From Boseongicola sp. SB0665_bin_10 (lineage in GTDB: Bacteria; Pseudomonadota; Alphaproteobacteria; Rhodobacterales; Rhodobacteraceae): a stretch of DNA of 58,514 nucleotides. Both the position numbers and the translations under genes were made by a program. Of the stretch, positions 10,211-18,952 are shown one piece after another (position 1 is the stretch's first letter; each line of letters starts with the position of its first letter). The notes beneath the pieces were generated by a model. The model was given only the letters and a program-made list of their open reading frames with translations, searched no databases and was not told the DNA's origin. The stretch covers positions 1 through 58,514 of the forward strand of contig VXSG01000016.1 in NCBI GenBank assembly GCA_009838075.1, read 5' to 3'.

Positions 10211-11122
10211 ATGGCAGAGGACGCGACCCAGGACCCCAAAACGGAAATTGCCGAGATGCGAGCGGCGACGCGGTCGACTCGGCGCGTGACGGCACCAGGG
10301 ATGGAGGATCATCTCTACACGATCCACCCGGTCCTGGATCACGGGTTTGTCCGGGTCATCGACTACATGGGTGACGACGCTGCGATCACTCAGGCGGCTC
10401 GCGTGAGCTATGGAAAGGGAACGAAATCGGTATCCAATGATGAAGGCCTGATCCGCTACCTGATGCGCCATTCGCATTCGACCCCCTTCGAGATGTGCGA
10501 GATCAAGCTGCACGTGAAACTGCCCGTGTTCGTCGCGCGCCAGTGGATACGACACCGCACCGCCAACGTGAACGAGTATTCGGCGCGCTACTCGATTCTG
10601 GATCGCGAATTCTACATTCCGAGCCCGGACGACCTTGCCGCGCAATCGACCGTCAACAGCCAAGGCCGTGGCGAGGCGCTGGTGGGAGAGGAGGCGGCCC
10701 GTGTCCTGGAATTCCTGAAGGCCGATTCCACGCTCTGCTACGACCACTATGAGCAAATGATCTCCCTGGATGGCCAGAAGGGGCTGGCCAGGGAGCTTGC
10801 ACGCATGAACCTTCCCGCCAACGTCTATACCCAGTGGTACTGGAAAACGGACTTGCACAACCTCTTCCATTTTCTGGGGCTGAGGGCGGATGCCCACGCA
10901 CAGTACGAAATTCGCGTATACGCGGAGGAAATCTGCAAACTGGTCGCCGACTGGGTTCCATTCGCCTACAGGGCGTTCAAGGACTATCGGCTGGGAGGCG
11001 CGACGCTTTCGGCATCAGCGCTCGACTGCATCCGCAGGATGCTGACGGGCGAGAATGTAACGCAAGAGGTGTCCGGCATGTCAAAGGGGGAATGGAGGGA
11101 ATTCGAAAGCCTGATTCGCTGA
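10211..11122 (+). CDS. thyX: Flavin-dependent thymidylate synthase
   Basis: Makes dTMP from dUMP using methylene-tetrahydrofolate and FAD. The diagnostic ThyX motif is [15 protein letters not shown], with [21 protein letters not shown] later forming the FAD and dUMP site. The product is 303 residues. A TTG at 10181 is in frame, but ATG 10211 follows an AAAGAAAGAG purine tract and is more likely. There is no folate-coupled ThyA in the window. The dUMP source Dut is encoded at 3439. The gene is divergent from gloA across about 250 bases. Confidence 0.96.
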   Translation: MAEDATQDPKTEIAEMRAATRSTRRVTAPGMEDHLYTIHPVLDHGFVRVIDYMGDDAAITQAARVSYGKGTKSVSNDEGLIRYLMRHSHSTPFEMCEIKLHVKLPVFVARQWIRHRTANVNEYSARYSILDREFYIPSPDDLAAQSTVNSQGRGEALVGEEAARVLEFLKADSTLCYDHYEQMISLDGQKGLARELARMNLPANVYTQWYWKTDLHNLFHFLGLRADAHAQYEIRVYAEEICKLVADWVPFAYRAFKDYRLGGATLSASALDCIRRMLTGENVTQEVSGMSKGEWREFESLIR

Positions 11123-11440
11123 TGGCATTTGGCAGACTGTTGCCCACGGTCCGCCTGTCTGGAACTTGCCACCTTCAATGTCGATTCGCGTTTGGCACTG
11201 TTGAGCCGCAAGTGCGGCCCGACACATCGTTGTGCCACACGCCCATGCCAAGCGCGTTCGCATCCCGGGCTTCCGAGGGTGCGTTCGACGGCAAAGCCTC
11301 GGAAGGTGTGCGAACGAACTCGCACCGCATCGCTCCCTCATGGGTGCAACGCGCCGACAACCATCCAAAACAAGAACGAACCCGCCGACGCGTACGCCGC
11401 CGGCGGATTCATGAACACATGCAGTGTCAGTGCTGACTCG
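11123..11440. other. thyX-cspA convergent spacer
   Basis: A 318-base spacer between convergent genes. It holds the candidate cold-shock-gene terminator near its right end. I see no supported coding sequence in the rest. Confidence 0.4.
11364..11406 (-). terminator. Candidate terminator of the cold-shock gene
   Basis: Read on the minus strand, CCGCCG (11406-11401) can pair with CGGCGG (11387-11382), with a further self-complementary GCGTACGC in the loop. A T-rich stretch (TTCGTTCTTGTTTT) follows. It lies 35 bases past the stop of the gene at 11441. Confidence 0.5.
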
Positions 11441-11647
11441 TCAGATGGCCTTCAGTTCGTCCGCCATTTGGCGGCCGTCCCGGCCCTCTGCCAACTCGTA
11501 CTCGACCTTTTGATTGTCGCTCAAACCGGTCAATCCGGCCTTTTGCACGGCTGAGACGTGAACGAACACGTCCTTTCCGCCTTCGTCGGGTGCGATGAAC
11601 CCGTAGCCTTTGTGGGTATTGAACCACTTCACGGTGCCAGTAGGCAT
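11441..11647 (-). CDS. cspA: CspA-family cold-shock protein
   Basis: 68-residue single cold-shock domain, a five-strand beta barrel binding single-stranded RNA and DNA. RNP1 is KGYGFI and RNP2 is VFVHVSAV, after MPTGTVKWFNTHKGYGF. ATG 11647 begins the canonical sequence. The open frame extends upstream without family similarity. A gene-free 694-base region precedes it, giving room for a long structured leader as in many cold-shock genes. Whether this copy is cold-induced cannot be told from sequence. Confidence 0.95.
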   Translation of the reverse strand: MPTGTVKWFNTHKGYGFIAPDEGGKDVFVHVSAVQKAGLTGLSDNQKVEYELAEGRDGRQMADELKAI

Positions 11648-12341
11648 GGTAGTTATCCTTTGGTATTCTCGCCCGGATAGTCCGAGCCAGTCTTCGAGCA
11701 GCGAAAAAATCCAACGCGAATGCCAAGGTGAGGCAAACGGCTTGACGTCCAATGCTGGCCCGAGTCTGAGGCAATTTTTGAAAAACTCAAGCGAAACCTT
11801 TGAGAGATTTGGGTGATGATGCCATCAGGCGGCTCTCGTAGTGATGTCCCGCGTCGTCGAAGTCAATGGTGCACCTGGCGGCCGAGAATGCGCTGTATCG
11901 GCTTCCGGATGCGATCGTCGCCACGTCTTGAAGCTGATCAGTTCCGTTGGGCTCCTGACCAAATGCGGGAATGAATGCTCATGCCTTGCGTCACCCAAAC
12001 CATGAGCGGCCCGAGCCGCCCGCCTTGAGTCATTGCGAGGACGGAATGGTCGCCATGTCGCAATTTGGACGCGATGCATGAAAGGGCGAAGAGCGAGGAC
12101 AAGTTCTCCTGAGCAAGAAAATTCGCGGGGGACTCTTGATCGAGCGACCGAATTTCCTGTTCGTTGCAACGGAGCTGCGACGGCCCGGCACTTTCGGGCT
12201 GAACAAGCGGAACGCGCCCCCATGCCGGGACAGCGCCAAGGGACATGACGTGCCATTGGCAGAATTGGGGTTCAAGGGCGGAAGCCTGCCAGGGAATTGC
12301 ACGCGGGAATCTCCAAGCCGGTTGGTCAACTCCAAATCAGC
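11648..12341. other. Gene-poor region upstream of cspA, with a REP-like palindrome
   Basis: No reading frame here resembles a known protein. The left part (11648-11820) is comparatively AT-rich with A and T runs, as expected for a cold-shock promoter and leader. The middle contains the palindromic element at 12032-12064, listed separately. The remainder may be decayed coding DNA, but I could not assign it. Confidence 0.4.
12032..12064. repeat. REP-like palindrome
   Basis: ATTGCGA (12032-12038) is the exact reverse complement of TCGCAAT (12058-12064). Between them are further complementary pieces around CGGAATGGTCG. The flanking form GTCATTGCGAGGA resembles dispersed intergenic palindromes known from several alphaproteobacteria. 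Only one copy is in the window, so repetition is not shown here. Confidence 0.35.
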
Positions 12342-13022
12342 CTAGTGATAATCCAGGACGAGTGCGCGCGTCGCGGATGGCAGATCCTCCGATTTGAGCG
12401 AGGTGGAGCTCTTACAAGCGAAATCGACACGTTCCTCGCCAAATGACGCCAGAAACTCCGAAATGAAGTGCATGTCGCACGGCTTGTAGCACAGGGTGCG
12501 AAAATGCATGGGGATGACGAGCTGGGGGCGCACGATGTCGGCAATTCGGTTCAGTTCTTCCAGCGAGATTACCGGAAAGCCGCCCGCATGGCTCAAGAGG
12601 ACGTTGACGTCCGCAAAAAAGGACAGCTGCGAGTCGGAAAAGTCGTTTCCCATGTCACCCATATGGCCGATCTCGATTCCATCGATGTTGAAGCGGTACA
12701 TTGCGTTCTGGTCGGGGTCCCGACTCGGATGCTCCAGATGCTCCATCGCCTCAATCGCGTAAAATGTGACCCCATGCGAGCTGATCTCCTTGCTGCCAAG
12801 GGCGACTTGCAGCGCGTCGATCACAGTCGCGTCTTCTCGCTTTGGCACGAGATGATCGTTGTCGTGAAAGTCGTCGTTGCTGCTGGACTTGATCACAATG
12901 TCCGCAGGATCGCAAAACGCCCTGAAACCGGCTTTTTCGGGGTCGTAGGGGTCCGTCACGATTCGTGTTCCGCTTTCGCTCTCGATGGCGAAGCTGGCTT
13001 GTCCGTACCAAGTGATCTTCAT
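12342..13022 (-). CDS. Metallo-beta-lactamase-fold protein lacking the usual HxHxDH motif
   Basis: 226 residues starting MKITWYGQASFAIES, then DPYDPEKAGF, the pattern of UlaG-like or predicted Zn-dependent hydrolases of the beta-lactamase fold. Later GHMGDMGNDFSDSQLSFF and VIPMHFRT match conserved strands. Where relatives have a SHDHYDH-type metal site, this protein reads SSSNDDFHDNDH, so most metal ligands appear replaced. ATG 13022 is where similarity starts. An upstream extension of the open frame has no recognisable content. It could be a subfamily with altered metal binding or a non-catalytic relative. Confidence 0.75.
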   Translation of the reverse strand: MKITWYGQASFAIESESGTRIVTDPYDPEKAGFRAFCDPADIVIKSSSNDDFHDNDHLVPKREDATVIDALQVALGSKEISSHGVTFYAIEAMEHLEHPSRDPDQNAMYRFNIDGIEIGHMGDMGNDFSDSQLSFFADVNVLLSHAGGFPVISLEELNRIADIVRPQLVIPMHFRTLCYKPCDMHFISEFLASFGEERVDFACKSSTSLKSEDLPSATRALVLDYH

Positions 13023-13674
13023 GTCCAACCTTCCATTGACTTGCCTTTCTCCTTCGCAGGGCGGCCGCGCAATTCCCGGCTGCTGGTCCGCCCGAAGAAA
13101 GCGCTTTCGCGCCTGGGGATGCCTTTGGCCACTTTCATTGGCGCGTTGCTCCGTGCGACGGCGACAACTTGAACAGATGCGTTCATGCAGGGATCGGCGC
13201 CGCGACCCGACCATGCATGATCAATCCCGCACGGGACCATAGCATCTCCGGCCCTCGGCAATAAGTCCTCCCCTTCATCGTCCTTCACCATCTGGATACG
13301 CATGGCCAACACGATGGCGCGTCGGCAGGATCCTTCTCTGTGCATGAAGGAATGGCACACAGCCTCGGCGACCTGGGCGTTCCGGGCGATGCGTGGCATT
13401 GCCGTCAACAGTGAGTGCGGCGACGCCGTTCTCATCCGGTCCAGCGACAGATCCTTGAAACTCGCTCGGTGTGGCAACTCCTCCCTCTTGCATGTTCAGT
13501 TCGGCAATCGGGGCAGGCCGTTCCTGCTGCCTGCGGCACAGCAACAGCCTGTCAACGTGACTCTGCCAACGTACCTGCCCGGCATCGAGACCCAACGCGA
13601 CGGAAAGTCCCGTCCTTGAGGGCGACGGGCAGTCACCATACACGATCCCCAAAGCCAGCATCGCAGGGACAAGT
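13023..13674. other. Gene-poor region with a degenerate IS200/IS605-type hairpin
   Basis: Open frames exist on both strands over 13275-13661, but none matches a family I recognise. A hairpin with CCCGTC (13609-13614) and GACGGG (13624-13629) around CTTGAGGGC resembles the end hairpin at 58486-58505. The stretch may be the scar of an old insertion. Confidence 0.35.
13609..13629. repeat. Degenerate hairpin similar to IS200/IS605 end structures
   Basis: CCCGTCCTTGAGGGCGACGG is nearly the same string as the window-end hairpin CCCCGTCCTTCAGGGCGGGG. CCCGTC pairs with GACGGG. Such CCCCGTCCTT-AGGGCGGGG hairpins occur at the ends of IS200/IS605-family elements. No transposase or TnpB frame is recognisable beside it. 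Confidence 0.35.
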
Positions 13675-14007
13675 ATGCCGACGCTCTACGGGTTGAAGAA
13701 TTGCAGCACTTGCAGGGTGGCAACCCAGGAACTGAAAGGTGCCGGCAAGGACGTCACATTCGCGGATGTCCGCGAGAACCGGTTGGATCCAGGCGCGATC
13801 GAACGCTTGCTTCAGGCGTTCGGAGACGCACTTGTCAATCGCCGCTCGACCACCTGGCGCAACCTGACCGACTCCGAGCGTCAGGGAGCGCCGGCAGATC
13901 TGATCGCCAGGCATCCGTCACTCATGAAGCGTCCCGTAATCATTGACGGCGAAGTGGTCACCCTTGGCTGGGACGCCGCGGTGAGGAGGCGGCATCTCGG
14001 CGAATAG
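13675..14007 (+). CDS. ArsC/Spx-family protein
   Basis: 110-residue thioredoxin-fold protein of the ArsC/Spx/YffB family. MPTLYGLKNCSTCRVATQEL carries a CxxC-like NCSTC pair at the start of helix 1, and RHPSLMKRPVIIDGEVVTLG is the conserved C-terminal segment with the RPxI motif. The Cx2C arrangement and length fit the YffB-type group rather than a plasmid arsenate reductase, so arsenate reduction is only one possibility. No other ars gene is near. It is convergent with the bufferin operon. Confidence 0.85.
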   Translation: MPTLYGLKNCSTCRVATQELKGAGKDVTFADVRENRLDPGAIERLLQAFGDALVNRRSTTWRNLTDSERQGAPADLIARHPSLMKRPVIIDGEVVTLGWDAAVRRRHLGE

Positions 14008-14041
14008 GCCCTGCTCGCCGGCTTGAATGCCCGGTTCCGCC

Positions 14042-14593
14042 CTACCTGTTCCGATCAAAGGCCGCGTAGAGCAATCGGTCGACTGAAATCGGTCCGCCGC
14101 CCCGGAAGACCAGGTAAAGAAGCAGGAACACCCAGAACGCGCGCTGGTCCAGGATCACCGCGTCCGAAAGCCGGTCAAACCATGCACCGGTCTCTCCGCC
14201 ATGCCCGAAAATGTCCGTGAGGCTCTGAACCGTCACAAAGCCGATCATGCCAAGCGCGGCCGCACGGGTGAACAAGCCGATGACAACGAGGCAAGGAAGC
14301 ACGAATTCCGCCCATGTGCCTGCGAGGATCACAAGTTTCTGGAAGATCGTTGCCTGCCCGATGTCATAGAGCACGGCTTCGGCCTCCTTTGGGAAGATCT
14401 GCGCAAAGGCGTTGAAGCTCGGCGATACCAGATTGATCAGGCCTTCAGGGATCTTGGTCAGCGCAGAGTTGAGGTAGTAGACAAGCAGGACCGCAGCAAA
14501 AATGAAGCGCGCAAGCGTCGTCAGGACCGGCGTGGACGCCGGTTCGACCAGCGCAAGCAGCCGGTCCGGCAGCAGCAGTATGTTGCTGGACAT
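14042..14593 (-). CDS. DoxX-family membrane protein of the bufferin operon
   Basis: 183-residue protein with about four hydrophobic helices and the DoxX-type segments LARFIFAAVLLVYYLNSALT, LVILAGTWAEFVLPCLVVIG and VFLLLYLVFRGGGPISVDRL. DoxX-like genes are frequent last members of bufferin clusters, where a role in the inner membrane, perhaps redox or quinone-linked, is proposed. The start lies 5 bases after the bufC stop, with GGAGGAT inside the end of bufC, so it is co-transcribed and probably coupled. Exact function is not established from sequence. Confidence 0.85.
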   Translation of the reverse strand: MSSNILLLPDRLLALVEPASTPVLTTLARFIFAAVLLVYYLNSALTKIPEGLINLVSPSFNAFAQIFPKEAEAVLYDIGQATIFQKLVILAGTWAEFVLPCLVVIGLFTRAAALGMIGFVTVQSLTDIFGHGGETGAWFDRLSDAVILDQRAFWVFLLLYLVFRGGGPISVDRLLYAAFDRNR

Positions 14594-14598
14594 GAAAG

Positions 14599-15348
14599 CT
14601 ATCCTCCGATTTCGATCATGGTCTTCATTTTGACCAAGACGGTGAGCACCGCCGGCAAGTCAAAGTTCCGGGATGCTCCTGATGCCATGTCCATTGCATC
14701 CCCGAATGTCGCACCCGTCAAGACCGCATTGACGAATTCCGCCCCGCCTGGAGGCAGCAGTTCGGGAACCGGATCCAGGTCCGGCCGGGCGACCAACACG
14801 TCTTCGGCGGCCATTTCCGGACTTTTCGCGGCCTCCTCGGCATTGAAACGCCAGATGGAGAGGATCGGCCAGGGTGATCGCACCAGGCGCACGGAGGGAG
14901 CAAGTTGCACGCGGGAGCCGACCAACGCTTCCGGAGGCAGCGCCTCGAGTTCCGCGGGGCTTGTCGGGTCCGCGTCGGCCGCGTGGTAGCTTTCCCGGAT
15001 GGCAAGTTCGAGCCGCGCAACGTCCGGCAGGTAGCCGGTTTGCCTCGTGGGTTCGAAAGTGGCCAGGAACGCGGGCATGTCGGCCCCGAAATGCATCATC
15101 AACGGCGAGTGCGGCGGATGTCGGCGCAGATACGCGGAGGCAAGCAACCTGAAATTTTCTTGCCCGACCAGTTTGCGGATGACCGGAAAGCCCACCTCCA
15201 GCGCCTCGGTCAACGAGACGGAGACGTTGTTGCGATACACGTCGAATCGGCGCCCGGCCGGTCGGCCCTTGCCGTCGCTCAGGCCATCCGGGCGTGCGGC
15301 CTCCGGATCCAGAATCGCTTCCCGGAACATGGTCTGGTCGACCGTCAT
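14599..15348 (-). CDS. bufC: DUF2063-containing partner of the bufferin maturase (BufC)
   Basis: 249-residue protein of the HvfC/BufC group, which works with the MNIO enzyme on the precursor peptide. The DUF2063 pattern is clear near the N-terminus: [40 protein letters not shown], then [21 protein letters not shown]. The C-terminal half, with [17 protein letters not shown] and [10 protein letters not shown], is typical of the family and thought to bind the leader peptide. ATG 15348 overlaps the bufB stop by four bases (ATGA). A start 27 codons upstream exists but would run deep into bufB. Confidence 0.88.
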   Translation of the reverse strand: MTVDQTMFREAILDPEAARPDGLSDGKGRPAGRRFDVYRNNVSVSLTEALEVGFPVIRKLVGQENFRLLASAYLRRHPPHSPLMMHFGADMPAFLATFEPTRQTGYLPDVARLELAIRESYHAADADPTSPAELEALPPEALVGSRVQLAPSVRLVRSPWPILSIWRFNAEEAAKSPEMAAEDVLVARPDLDPVPELLPPGGAEFVNAVLTGATFGDAMDMASGASRNFDLPAVLTVLVKMKTMIEIGG

Positions 15349-16205
15349 GCGGTCGCGGCTTCCAGGACTTTGGCCGCACGGTTGGCCTCGGCCTTGAGGA
15401 CCGGCCAATCGGGGACATCGTTGTCCCATTCGATGAGACTTGGCTTGGGACCGGACTTCCTGATCGTGTATTCGAACAGTGACCAGACCGGGTCCGCGAC
15501 CTCGCTGCCATGATTGTCGATCAGCAGGGGCGCACCATGGTCGTCTTCATCGTCGTCATGCCCGCCGAGGTGGATTTCTCCTACAAGTTCGACAGGGAAC
15601 GCGTTGATATACGAAACCGGATCGGTGCCGAGATTCGTTGCGCTGACAAAGACGTTGTTCACGTCGAGCAGGAGCCCGCAACCCGTTCGCTTGGCGACTT
15701 CGCGCAGGAAGTCGGTCTCGGTCAGCGTGGATTCTTCGAACGCGAGATAGGACGAGGGATTTTCCAGCAGCATGCGTCGTCCTACGACTTCCTGGACTTC
15801 GTCGACATGCTCGGCCACGCGTGCGAGGCTTGCCTCGGTGTAGGGCAGGGGCAGCAGGTCGTTGAGAAACGCGGAGTCGTGGGTCGACCACGCCAGATGT
15901 TCGGAGAAGCTCGCCGGATCAAGCCAGTCGACGAGGTGCTTGAGCCGAGCAAGGTGCTCGGAATCCAGCGGACCCTCGCCGCCGATGGAGAGACCGACGC
16001 CATGCACGGAGAACGCGAAGCGCTCGGCGAGGTGCCTGAGCTGGGCGATGGGCCGACCGCCGTCGCCCATGTAGTTTTCGGCGTGAATCTCAAGCCACGC
16101 AACCGGCCCGGCATCGTCCGCGATCTCGTTGAAGTGCTGCGGCTTGTAGCCGACCCCCGGCGCATCGGGCAGGCGGGCAAATTCGTGGGCGGTGGCATCC
16201 AGCAT
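15345..16205 (-). CDS. bufB: MNIO-family (DUF692) multinuclear non-heme iron oxidase, bufferin maturase (BufB)
   Basis: 286-residue TIM-barrel oxidase of the DUF692/MNIO family, related to MbnB and TglH. These use a two- or three-iron cluster to modify cysteines in precursor peptides; for bufferins the reported products are thiooxazole-type rings. Putative metal ligands lie in [59 protein letters not shown] and [12 protein letters not shown] 16205 starts 63 bases after the precursor gene, behind the stem-loop at 16226-16252. It overlaps bufC by ATGA. The gene context makes BufB much more likely than methanobactin or another MNIO system. Confidence 0.92.
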   Translation of the reverse strand: MLDATAHEFARLPDAPGVGYKPQHFNEIADDAGPVAWLEIHAENYMGDGGRPIAQLRHLAERFAFSVHGVGLSIGGEGPLDSEHLARLKHLVDWLDPASFSEHLAWSTHDSAFLNDLLPLPYTEASLARVAEHVDEVQEVVGRRMLLENPSSYLAFEESTLTETDFLREVAKRTGCGLLLDVNNVFVSATNLGTDPVSYINAFPVELVGEIHLGGHDDDEDDHGAPLLIDNHGSEVADPVWSLFEYTIRKSGPKPSLIEWDNDVPDWPVLKAEANRAAKVLEAATA

Positions 16206-16225
16206 TGACGGAATCCGGAAGGTGA

Positions 16226-16252
16226 GGCGTCCCCAGCAAGGCGGGAGACGCC
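16226..16252 (-). promoter_or_regulatory. Stem-loop between bufA and bufB
   Basis: Read on the minus strand, GGCGTC-T-CCC (16252-16243) pairs with GGGGACGCC (16234-16226), leaving one bulged T and an 8-base loop. It lies 16 bases after the precursor stop and 20 bases before the bufB start. No T-run follows, so a processing or mRNA-stabilising element, or partial attenuation, is more likely than full termination. It would let the peptide be made in excess of its maturase. Confidence 0.5.
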
Positions 16253-16268
16253 GTCGTTCTTCAAAGAC

Positions 16269-16574
16269 TTAGCTCGGCAGGTCGCGTTCGAGCGGCTCGA
16301 GCGAGCCCATGCGTGGCGTGCCGTCGGCCATTGCAGGCAACTCGATCTCGGCACAGGTGCCCGTGTCGACAAGTGTCCAGGCGTTGCCCTGGTAGTCGAC
16401 CGTGGAGGTGCCGGAGCACGTGGTGCCGGGACCGGCTGCACAGTCGTTCTCGCCGGCAAGCGAAACGCCGTAGCATTTCTCCTTCGTCTGGGCTTGCGCG
16501 GGTACAGCCAGTGACGCAGCCAATGCGGTTGCAACTGCGCCCGCAGCCGCCAAGGTCTTGGTCGTTTTCGACAT
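16269..16574 (-). CDS. bufA1: Bufferin-1 precursor peptide (DUF2282 family)
   Basis: 101-residue secreted RiPP precursor. A Sec-type signal peptide (about 1-28) ends in AQA before QTKEKC. The mature part has the family cysteines C34 in [11 protein letters not shown]45 in ENDCAAG, C53 in TTCSGTS and C74 in DTGTC. Bufferins are proposed to be modified on the cysteines and to bind copper in the periplasm. Position directly upstream of the MNIO enzyme, DUF2063 partner and DoxX gene supports the call. ATG 16574 is chosen because the frame upstream runs into thrS. The promoter should lie in the 148 bases before it. Confidence 0.92.
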   Translation of the reverse strand: MSKTTKTLAAAGAVATALAASLAVPAQAQTKEKCYGVSLAGENDCAAGPGTTCSGTSTVDYQGNAWTLVDTGTCAEIELPAMADGTPRMGSLEPLERDLPS

Positions 16575-16722
16575 TTTCGTGTCCTCGTTCAGTTGAATTT
16601 TCGTCGTTGGATCGACTTGTGCATTCAAGACGGGAATTGGAACGAACTTCCACTCACGGCTGCGTGTGCTGACAGTGTTGTCAAAAACTGAAATATCGCC
16701 GGCCGTCAGCCGTCGGAGACGT

Positions 16723-18705
16723 CTATGCCGTGCCGTCCTTGGAACGCATCTCGTCATCCCGCCGGAGATCCGGCGGAAGAGCTTCCGATGCAAGCTCCCG
16801 AACGGCTTCGGCGAGCGAACGGGTCTCGGTTGCCTTGCTGCCAAGCCTCCTGACGCTCACGGTCCCTTCGGCCACTTCACGGTGACCAACCGCCAGGATC
16901 ACCGGCACCTTGCCGACCGAATGCTCCCGAACCTTGTAGCTGATCTTCTCGTTCCGGATATCGGGTTCCGCGCGAACGCCGGCGCTCACAAGTTCTGCAA
17001 CAATCCTGTCGGCATGCTCGTTCGTGTCCGACGTGATCGAGGCAACAACCGCCTGACACGGTGCCAGCCAAAACGGGAGTCGGCCCTCGCTGCTCTCGAT
17101 CAGGATGCCGATGAAGCGTTCAAACGAACCGAGGGCGGCACGATGCAGCATTACCGGACGGTGCCTTGACCCATCCTCGCCCACGTAGGTGGCATTCAGT
17201 CGTTCAGGCAGGACGAAATCGACCTGGTGGGTTCCGCACTGCCAGTCGCGGCCGATCGCGTCGGTCAGGACGAACTCCAGCTTCGGTCCGTAGAACGCGC
17301 CTTCGCCCGGGTTCATTTCAGGTTCGATGCCGGCGGCTCTCGTTGCGTGCAGGAGGGCTTCCTCCGCCCTGTCCCATGTCTTGTCGGTACCCGCGCGCAC
17401 TTCCGGGCGGTCGGCGAACTTCACCTTGAACTCGGGAAACCCGAGATCCGCATAGATGTTGGACAGAAACTCGATATAGCGGGCCGTCTCGCTTTCGATC
17501 TGGTCCTCGCGGCAGAAGATGTGCCCGTCATCCTGCGTGAACCCGCGAACGCGCATGATCCCGTGCAGGGCCCCGGACGGTTCGTAGCGGCTGCAGGATC
17601 CGAATTCCGCGATTCGCAGCGGGAGGTCTCGGTAGGACTTGATGCCTTGGTTGAAAATCTGCACGTGGCAGGGGCAGTTCATTGGCTTGAGCGCGTTCAC
17701 CGCCTTTTCCTGGGCATGCTCCTCGTTCACGTCGAGCGTGAAGATGTGTTCCTGGAACTTGTCCCAGTGGCCGCTTTCCTCCCACAGCTTTCGAGCCACG
17801 ATTTGCGGGGTGTTCACTTCCTCGTATCCGCCCGCGTGCTGACGGCGGCGCATGTAGTCCTGCAGCGTCGTGTAGATGGTCCAGCCGTTCGGGTGCCAGA
17901 AGACCTGGCCGGGTGCCTCCTCCTGCATGTGGAACAGGCGCATTTCGCGCCCGATCCTCCGATGGTCGCGCTTCGCGGCCTCCTCGAGCATCTGCAGGTG
18001 CTGCTTCAGGCCGTCACGGTTCTTGAAGGCGACCCCGTAAATGCGCTGGAGCATCTCGCGATTGCTGTCGCCCCGCCAATAGGCGCCGGCAATGCTTGTC
18101 AGCCGGAAGCCGTCTGCGGGAAGCTGGCCGGTGTGCTGCAGGTGCGGACCGCGGCAGAGATCCTGCCAATGCCCGTGCCAGTACATTCGGATCGGATCGG
18201 TTCCCGGGATCGCGTCGACCAGTTCCACCTTGTAGGGCTCGTCATTGTCGCGATAGTGCTGAAGCGCACGCTCACGGTCCCAGACCTCGGTGTGCACCGG
18301 ATCACGGGCATTGATGATCTCCTTCATCCTGGCCTCGATACTGCCCAGGTCGTCCGGCGTGAAGTGTTCCTCGCGGTCAAAGTCGTAATACCACCCGTGT
18401 TCGATGACCGGCCCGATGGTGACCTTGACATCGGGCCAGATTTCCTGAACCGCGCGCGCCATGACATGTGCAAGGTCGTGCCGGACGAGTTCGAGCGCCT
18501 GCTCGTCGTCCCGCATGGTGTGGATGCTGATGGCCGCATCCGATTCGATGGGCCAGGCCAGGTCCCAATGCGCGCCGTTCACGGTGGCGCTGATTGCCTT
18601 CTTGCCAAGCGAGACCGAGATGTCGGTCGCCACTGCGGACGCGGTTACGCCCGCCTCGTAGCGTCGCGAATTGCCGTCAGGAAAGGTAAGGGATATCTGG
18701 GCCAT
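16723..18705 (-). CDS. thrS: Threonyl-tRNA synthetase
   Basis: Class II synthetase charging tRNA-Thr, 660 residues, normal length. Domains in order: TGS (about 1-60), editing domain with [11 protein letters not shown] and [15 protein letters not shown] (about 70-220), the catalytic core with [29 protein letters not shown] and the zinc-binding Cys and His residues, and the C-terminal anticodon-binding domain (HVGK variant as [16 protein letters not shown]). ATG 18705 follows GAGG. An in-frame start 11 codons upstream is less likely. It stands between the bufferin operon and tcuB on the same strand. Confidence 0.97.
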   Translation of the reverse strand: MAQISLTFPDGNSRRYEAGVTASAVATDISVSLGKKAISATVNGAHWDLAWPIESDAAISIHTMRDDEQALELVRHDLAHVMARAVQEIWPDVKVTIGPVIEHGWYYDFDREEHFTPDDLGSIEARMKEIINARDPVHTEVWDRERALQHYRDNDEPYKVELVDAIPGTDPIRMYWHGHWQDLCRGPHLQHTGQLPADGFRLTSIAGAYWRGDSNREMLQRIYGVAFKNRDGLKQHLQMLEEAAKRDHRRIGREMRLFHMQEEAPGQVFWHPNGWTIYTTLQDYMRRRQHAGGYEEVNTPQIVARKLWEESGHWDKFQEHIFTLDVNEEHAQEKAVNALKPMNCPCHVQIFNQGIKSYRDLPLRIAEFGSCSRYEPSGALHGIMRVRGFTQDDGHIFCREDQIESETARYIEFLSNIYADLGFPEFKVKFADRPEVRAGTDKTWDRAEEALLHATRAAGIEPEMNPGEGAFYGPKLEFVLTDAIGRDWQCGTHQVDFVLPERLNATYVGEDGSRHRPVMLHRAALGSFERFIGILIESSEGRLPFWLAPCQAVVASITSDTNEHADRIVAELVSAGVRAEPDIRNEKISYKVREHSVGKVPVILAVGHREVAEGTVSVRRLGSKATETRSLAEAVRELASEALPPDLRRDDEMRSKDGTA

Positions 18706-18952
18706 CGGCCTCGTGCTCCTCGTCGGTCTGGCGCCCACGGAACGCCCGGTTGCGGGTTATGGGGCGCGGAGATGGCGCGGGAGATTGATGATGTCAACGC
18801 CGTTTCCGCGAATTCTCCTGGATTGCGACGAATTTGCACAATCGGTCAATCGAGTTGCGGCGCTCGTTCGATGACCTGCTCGCAGGCGGCCGCGGCAGCA
18901 AGGCGTCCGGGCTGTCTGGCGCACTCGGTGGCGCCGTTCGGCGGGCCGGCGA

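Noticed and set aside
11825-12256. 143-codon minus-strand frame in the cspA upstream region
   Set aside because: Arginine and proline-rich low-information translation, no ribosome binding site, overlaps the REP-like palindrome.
13019-13477. 152-codon minus-strand frame upstream of the beta-lactamase-fold gene
   Set aside because: No similarity I can name and no clear start; it runs into the next gene.
13675-14007. Arsenate reductase of an ars operon
   Set aside because: No arsB, acr3 or arsR nearby, and the Cx2C-type N-terminus fits the Spx/YffB group at least as well.
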